Shown: positions 59,653-64,000 of the stretch, piece by piece
Layout: every line of letters starts with the position of its first letter
Position numbering within the stretch: position 1 is the first letter of the stretch
Source of the DNA: Orobanche coerulescens
Taxonomy: Eukaryota > Streptophyta > Magnoliopsida > Lamiales > Orobanchaceae
Length of the DNA stretch: 64,000 nucleotides
Direction of reading: 5' to 3'
Assembly (NCBI GenBank): GCA_033398695.1
Contig: CM065806.1
Location: forward strand, 45,347,001 to 45,411,000
The notes under the pieces: model-generated
Database searches by the model: none
Told to the model about the DNA's origin: nothing
Seen by the model: only the letters and a program-made list of their open reading frames with translations
Made by a program: the position numbers and the translations under genes

Positions 59653-60867
59653 GAATAGATGTCCCGGTGCCTCTAATCGACCACCGAAAACAGAGATGAT
59701 AATCGAATACGTCAACGCCTTCAATCAAAATAACATCAACAGAAACTCACCGATATCAATAACAACGATCACAACGATATCTCAATGGAATATCTGTCAA
59801 CAATAACAATCGATACATCGATACCACAAACCGGCTATCGACAACAACATTAACCAACAAGTATCTCAATGCCTTGAACCGGCCATTAACGAACAACAAT
59901 AACATTTGGCATAGCTGCCGAAGGGTATCATATCGAACAATTTCCTAATATCAACAAACTCATGAAGAAACTATGTCTCGAAATGATACAACACATTCAT
60001 ACACATATATGATAACGTTAATCTCATTGACTAGTACAAGTATAAAACTTGCCTCAAACCGAAGGCGGTGGAAACGACGAACGACATCCTCCGATAGCCA
60101 CAAGCACTCGAACAACCTTGAATGAAATACAATTCATCCAATAACAATCATCGACCATCTTGATATAACATCAACAATAGTACAACTTCGATTCTTACAA
60201 GAATAGCTGACTAATACACTCGAATTTCAAGCCTTAAAGCTTGTGAATCCTCAAATCATTATCTCACCTTAATGGTTACATCAATAAGGTAATAACGTTC
60301 TGAACATGAAATTCATTGGTTTATTCAAGAATACAAAGAACACCAAAACACCAATAACACCAAAACACCAAGAACATACTTATCATCTTCTATTCCAAAA
60401 CATGATAATATATCATCTTGCTACGAAAACAACTCAACGATAACAATAATCCAACCAAGAATTCGGATATAATCATCAATATATCCAAGAACACCTCCAA
60501 AGCATATTAATACACATAATAAGCTCAAGAACACCCTCCAACAACCTAATCATATCATAGAATCATCAAGAATAACTCTAGACATGACTAAACTCAACAT
60601 TAAACTCGAAAATCACTTGAAGAACAAGAGATTAAGAGAATTTACCCAAGAAGAACTCTCCAAACACCAAAGGAGCACCAACAAGCTTCCAACTTCAAGC
60701 TTCAAACCAAGCTAGGATGATCAAAATCACGTTGGAAGAGTCTAAATACCAAGAACAAGTCCAGAAGAACGGTTCTATGGAGAGACGAGAGGTTTTGGTT
60801 CGTGAAGAAATGAAATACGAAACCAAGATATATAATATGACAATCACATTACATATGCTATACACCA

Positions 60868-61218
60868 GGAGTAACATACGTAAGGATCATTACGTATGCT
60901 AATCACAAGAGTGTTACGTACGTAACGATCCTCCAGAGGCTACTGCCTCAAAACGGGATACTCGTTACGTATGTTAACCTCACTACGTACGTAACCAACC
61001 TCACCATTACGTACGTTAGAAACCATGCATAGCGTATGTAATGGGCGTTGACCTGCCTGTCACAATCCAGGCATGGGAATCCAGCCCCGCCCGGCCTCAC
61101 ACGCCGAAAGACAAAAACGAATCAGATACCCCGTTTTACGTATGTAACCCACATGGTTTAACGTACATAACCTGCTATCCTTAACGTACGTAATGCTATG
61201 CATATAACGTATGTTAGG
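60868..61218 (-). promoter_or_regulatory. U3 palindrome array, TTACGTACGTAA type (family E)
   Basis: ACGTACGTAA/ACGTATGTTA variants are repeated more than ten times upstream (minus sense) of the TATA-like site at about 60828-60838. Confidence 0.6.
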
Positions 61219-61424
61219 TCCAATATACTTAGCCAAAAATCCAAACTCACCAAACAACAACCAAACGGTGAATACAGTACCGACGACAAGTATAAATATT
61301 TCGATTCTGAAATATCCCAATACAATATATATTGTGTCAGTCAAATAAAACAACACTTGTACAATTCCAAATGAATACGTACAACACAGCAGTAAAACAA
61401 AAAAAATTACCCCCGGATATTACA

Positions 61425-61440
61425 TACTCCCTCCCTTAAA
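61425..61440 (-). other. Family E PPT
   Basis: The minus strand reads TTAAGGGAGGGAGTA next to the LTR start TGTAATATCC, similar to the family L PPT AAGGAGGGTAGTA. Confidence 0.8.
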
Positions 61441-62201
61441 GGGTTGGGTTTCGTCCCCAGAACTAAGGGTACACAACTTGGGGTACGAACTATCCATCTG
61501 GATCTGAAAACAACATCTCCAGGAATACTCCTCACTGCGAACCACTTTGCCTGAGTAACTGGGCCAACCCTTCGGGTCCCCGCGTCTCCTCTGCCTGAAC
61601 ACGGCAAAAGTCAAATGATAAAAACACTCAACCTAGTGCGAGATCAGTCGAATCATGACTCCTCCACCATAGATCGGCCAGAAAGTCGTACCAACCGCAT
61701 GAATCGTAACACCGACGTACACACCCCGCGGGAGCCGCCCATTGTACATGTATACAATCATCGGTGTACACTCCCCCGTTCTCATCGGCATCGGATGCCC
61801 ATGCAACCACTGACTCACGCCACACAAGGATAACAATGATATATATATATATATCAATCGCACGCCCAAGTCCTAACGACTTGACGTCACAATTCACAAT
61901 GAATAATTACCCAGATTATCACAAAATCTCAGGTACAAAACCAAAAAGAAATAAAACCGCATCAAACGACCTCAAATCTCGAGATTCTCAAATACTATCA
62001 TTACAAGATAGATCAACAACAAATGGTTCACAACCTCAATACCATAATACAAATTAAGTTAAACATTAATCCGAAAATCAAAGAAAGGAATACATAAATA
62101 AAGGCTACATCTCAAGTGTACCCAACATCGATATCCTCCAAATCATCTATCTCCTCGATCTCATCGACTCGAGGAAGACCCAAATCTGAACTCGCTGCTT
62201 C

Positions 62202-63428
62202 TCATCGGCTGTCCTTACCTCTGGCTTCAGAAGCCTGATAGGACCCATTGGATGAAGTACGGGCTGGAGTTACAAAATCTCTCGAGGCTCGTGAGCTCTC
62301 TCGAGACCTGCTGGCACTAGAACTCCTGCAGTATTTCTGAAGGTGTCCCTGCCTCCCACATGAATGACAAACAAAGGCCGGGACTGTACAACGAGTGCTA
62401 ACGTGCCCCGCTGAATCACATTTAAAGCAAATAATAGTCGAACTCATCGCCGAAGATGCTTTCCCAGCACAAAGGCGACTAGAAAACGACCTCTTAGACA
62501 TTGTAGCCCGATGTCCCTCTGGACGAACCAACATCCTAGTCCTCTCACCAGAAGCAACTGAAGGGTTCTTCTGAGCAAGCTCCTTGATTAAAAGCTCTCC
62601 TCCAAGAGCCTTCTCAATGAATTCGCCAAGTGAGTTATAATTATGATTGAACAACTGCATCCTCAACTGTGGGTTTATCCTCTTGCTAAAATACTTGATC
62701 TTATCTGCTTCAGTACGGGTAACAGACGAAGCAAACTGAAGAAGTCCATGAAACTTCTCAACAATGACAACAACACCCTCGTCCTCGACGGATTCAGGGT
62801 TCAAAACCTCTGATAACTTGGCTTCACGAGGTGGAGCCCGATAATACCTCTCTAACATGAGAGTCTTGAACTCATCCCAAACACAAACACGATTGGTGGG
62901 CTTCACAGAAAGCCACCAAGAATAAGCGCCCTTACTTAAATAGTAAGCTGCTACTGCCACCTTACTCTCTTCCGGACACTGAACCATGTCGAAGAGTTAA
63001 TCAAAATGTTCAAGCCAATGAACAATGTCAGCTGGTTCCGACGAACCTTCAAAAGTAAGCAGCCTCTAACGAGAGATATCGCCAACAATCTGACTCACTC
63101 CCCCAGTCTGCCCATAAGACAGCACCTGGGATTCCTGCTGCGGTGGACCATGAATCATCGAAGCCTGCATGGTCTCTACTATCTGCGTCATCTGAGTCAT
63201 CCGGGCCATCATGCCACTCATAAGCAAGAAAGGGTCGACGTGTCCACCCTCATTCTGACCGACTTCTCGAGGATGATGTCCTGAAGGAGAATCGGTCGCG
63301 TAGGTAACACCACTGGCCGAACTCTGATCCATCTCGGCATCTGCATGCGTATAACCATGAGGTTTTGGGTTCCGGCGTGATCTGTAGCCTTTACCCCCTC
63401 TGTCACGTCCTTAGATTCCTCTTTTCAT
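62202..63428 (-). pseudogene. Family E gag with two zinc knuckles, three stops
   Basis: The best start is the ATG at 63428-63426, in frame to the stop at 62202; a 408-residue gag interrupted by TAA (63411-63413), TAG (63066-63068) and TAA (62997-62999). The N-terminus is basic and Gly/Arg-rich (GRDRGGKGYRSRRN). The capsid region includes LLTFEGSSEPADIVHWLEHF, FDMVQCPEESKVAVAAYYL, YSWWLSV and WDEFKTLMLERYY, typical of Retrotrans_gag. Two CCHC knuckles, CFKCDSAGHVSTRC and CHSCGRQGHLQKYC, sit near residues 195-230 of the last segment. If repaired by a sister copy it would package RNA; enzymes must come from elsewhere. Confidence 0.9.
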
Positions 63429-63917
63429 ACTGAAAGAATAACGTTCGATCATGATCATAGCTCAAGTACGCCTCAACGGCCAATCCAGAATGCTAAGTCA
63501 ATAGCCAAACACGAGTATACATACTCAACAGATAAATAATCACATCAATCATGCTAATCATAGCCAATACAGAACCCACACGCTCCAAAACAAATACCCA
63601 TGAATCAGTCGTACCACACATATCACATACAGGTTTCAACAAAACATGTATAATCAATGACATAATGAATGTATGAACATAAAAGAGAATCGAGTCCTTA
63701 CACATGTCATACAAAGCTTCGAGGTCTTGTGATACTAGCCTTTACTGACGACGACTCGATGAAAGAATGACTCACACAATCGCCCAACTATCAGGACTCA
63801 CAAAACCTGACTGTCCAGATTTTTCATAACCTGATAGCCCCACTACTACCACGTCGGTAGAGCCACACAACTCACATATTAGGGTATCTCACAACCCATT
63901 TCTCTGATATCATCTTT

Positions 63918-64000
63918 TGTACCACCCCCAAAATCTCATTGGGTTATTACAGTGCCGTGGACCCCACAACATGAAATCCACCAGGCAAACACGACTAAAA
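63918..64000 (-). repeat. Family E right LTR (5' LTR), cut by window edge
   Basis: Starts TGTACCACCCCC and matches the left LTR from 54991 through ATTGGGTTATTACAGT and AAATCCACCAGGC with few substitutions. Confidence 0.88.

Larger units (their letters stand above)
54991..61424 (-). repeat. Family E left LTR (3' LTR), split by family L solo LTR
   Basis: Begins TGTAACACCCCC at 54991 (left flank AATAC) and ends CCGGATATTACA at 61424. Its first ~85 bases match the LTR that starts at 63918. LTR sequence is 54991-55167 plus 58027-61424, about 3.58 kb. It contains two different tandem repeats, a TATA-like TATATATC (minus, about 60828-60838) and an ACGTACGT array (60868-61218). No coding sequence. 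Confidence 0.88.
61425..63917 (-). mobile_element. Family E internal region, gag-only (TR-GAG type)
   Basis: About 2.49 kb between the PPT and a degenerate PBS (minus strand TGATATCAGAGAAATGG, about 63898-63914). Only gag is present; no protease, RT or integrase. Terminal-repeat elements that keep only gag are described from plants as TR-GAG. An (AT)n run lies at 61837-61852. Its length and PPT closely parallel the family L internal region, supporting common descent. Confidence 0.85.

Overview
The window looks like intergenic heterochromatin from a flowering plant, probably a eudicot; nothing in it fixes the species. I see no convincing host gene. Almost all of it is transposable elements, mostly LTR retrotransposons inserted into one another. 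I read the boundaries from terminal TG...CA dinucleotides, matching flanking 5-bp target-site duplications (TSDs), primer-binding sites (PBS) and polypurine tracts (PPT). Every sizeable coding region is a retrotransposon or CACTA transposon gene, and nearly all are broken by stops or frameshifts.

Left (1-8.3 kb). A partial long terminal repeat of the dominant family (family L, minus strand, 1-3645) carries a hAT-like miniature element (about 60-826). Next come a cluster of foldback hairpin repeats (3646-5190), AT-rich sequence, and a Tat/Ogre-like LTR remnant (5801-7001). The 5' visible part of a decayed CACTA (En/Spm) TNP2 transposase starts at about 7002.

Centre (8.3-44.5 kb). This is a four-level nest. 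The CACTA transposase is split by a chromovirus (Ty3/gypsy, 8320-41859, TSD GACAT). The chromovirus reverse transcriptase is split by a family L array (10998-37886, TSD ATTCG) with the layout LTR-internal-LTR-internal-LTR. The first LTR of that array holds a 12.35-kb Sirevirus-like Ty1/copia element (12985-25336, TSD TGAAC) with gag, pol and extra 3' ORFs. The chromovirus also carries a copia-type solo LTR (40147-41184, TSD AAAAG). The CACTA element resumes at 41860 with the C-terminus of TNP2 and a second Ptta/En-Spm-type gene up to about 44466.

Right (44.5-64 kb). A CACTA-like non-autonomous element is packed with hairpin-forming subterminal repeats (45171-46872). It is followed by a plus-strand gypsy-type solo LTR (47081-49133), another inverted-motif array (49555-49985), a Stowaway MITE (50083-50343), and several kb of AT-rich sequence with no gene. 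From 54991 to beyond the window lies a gag-only element (family E). Its left LTR contains a family L solo LTR (55168-58021, TSD CTACA), its internal region has a broken gag with two CCHC zinc knuckles, and its second LTR begins at 63918.

Most striking signal: six LTR copies or groups, from both gypsy-like and copia-like elements, carry an array of short CpG-containing palindromes immediately upstream of a TATA box. The palindrome core differs between copies (TTACGACGTAA, TTACGGCCGTAA, TAGCGTGCGCTA, TTACGTACGTAA) but is largely uniform within each copy. This looks like a fast-turnover promoter module in the U3 region shared by unrelated retroelements.
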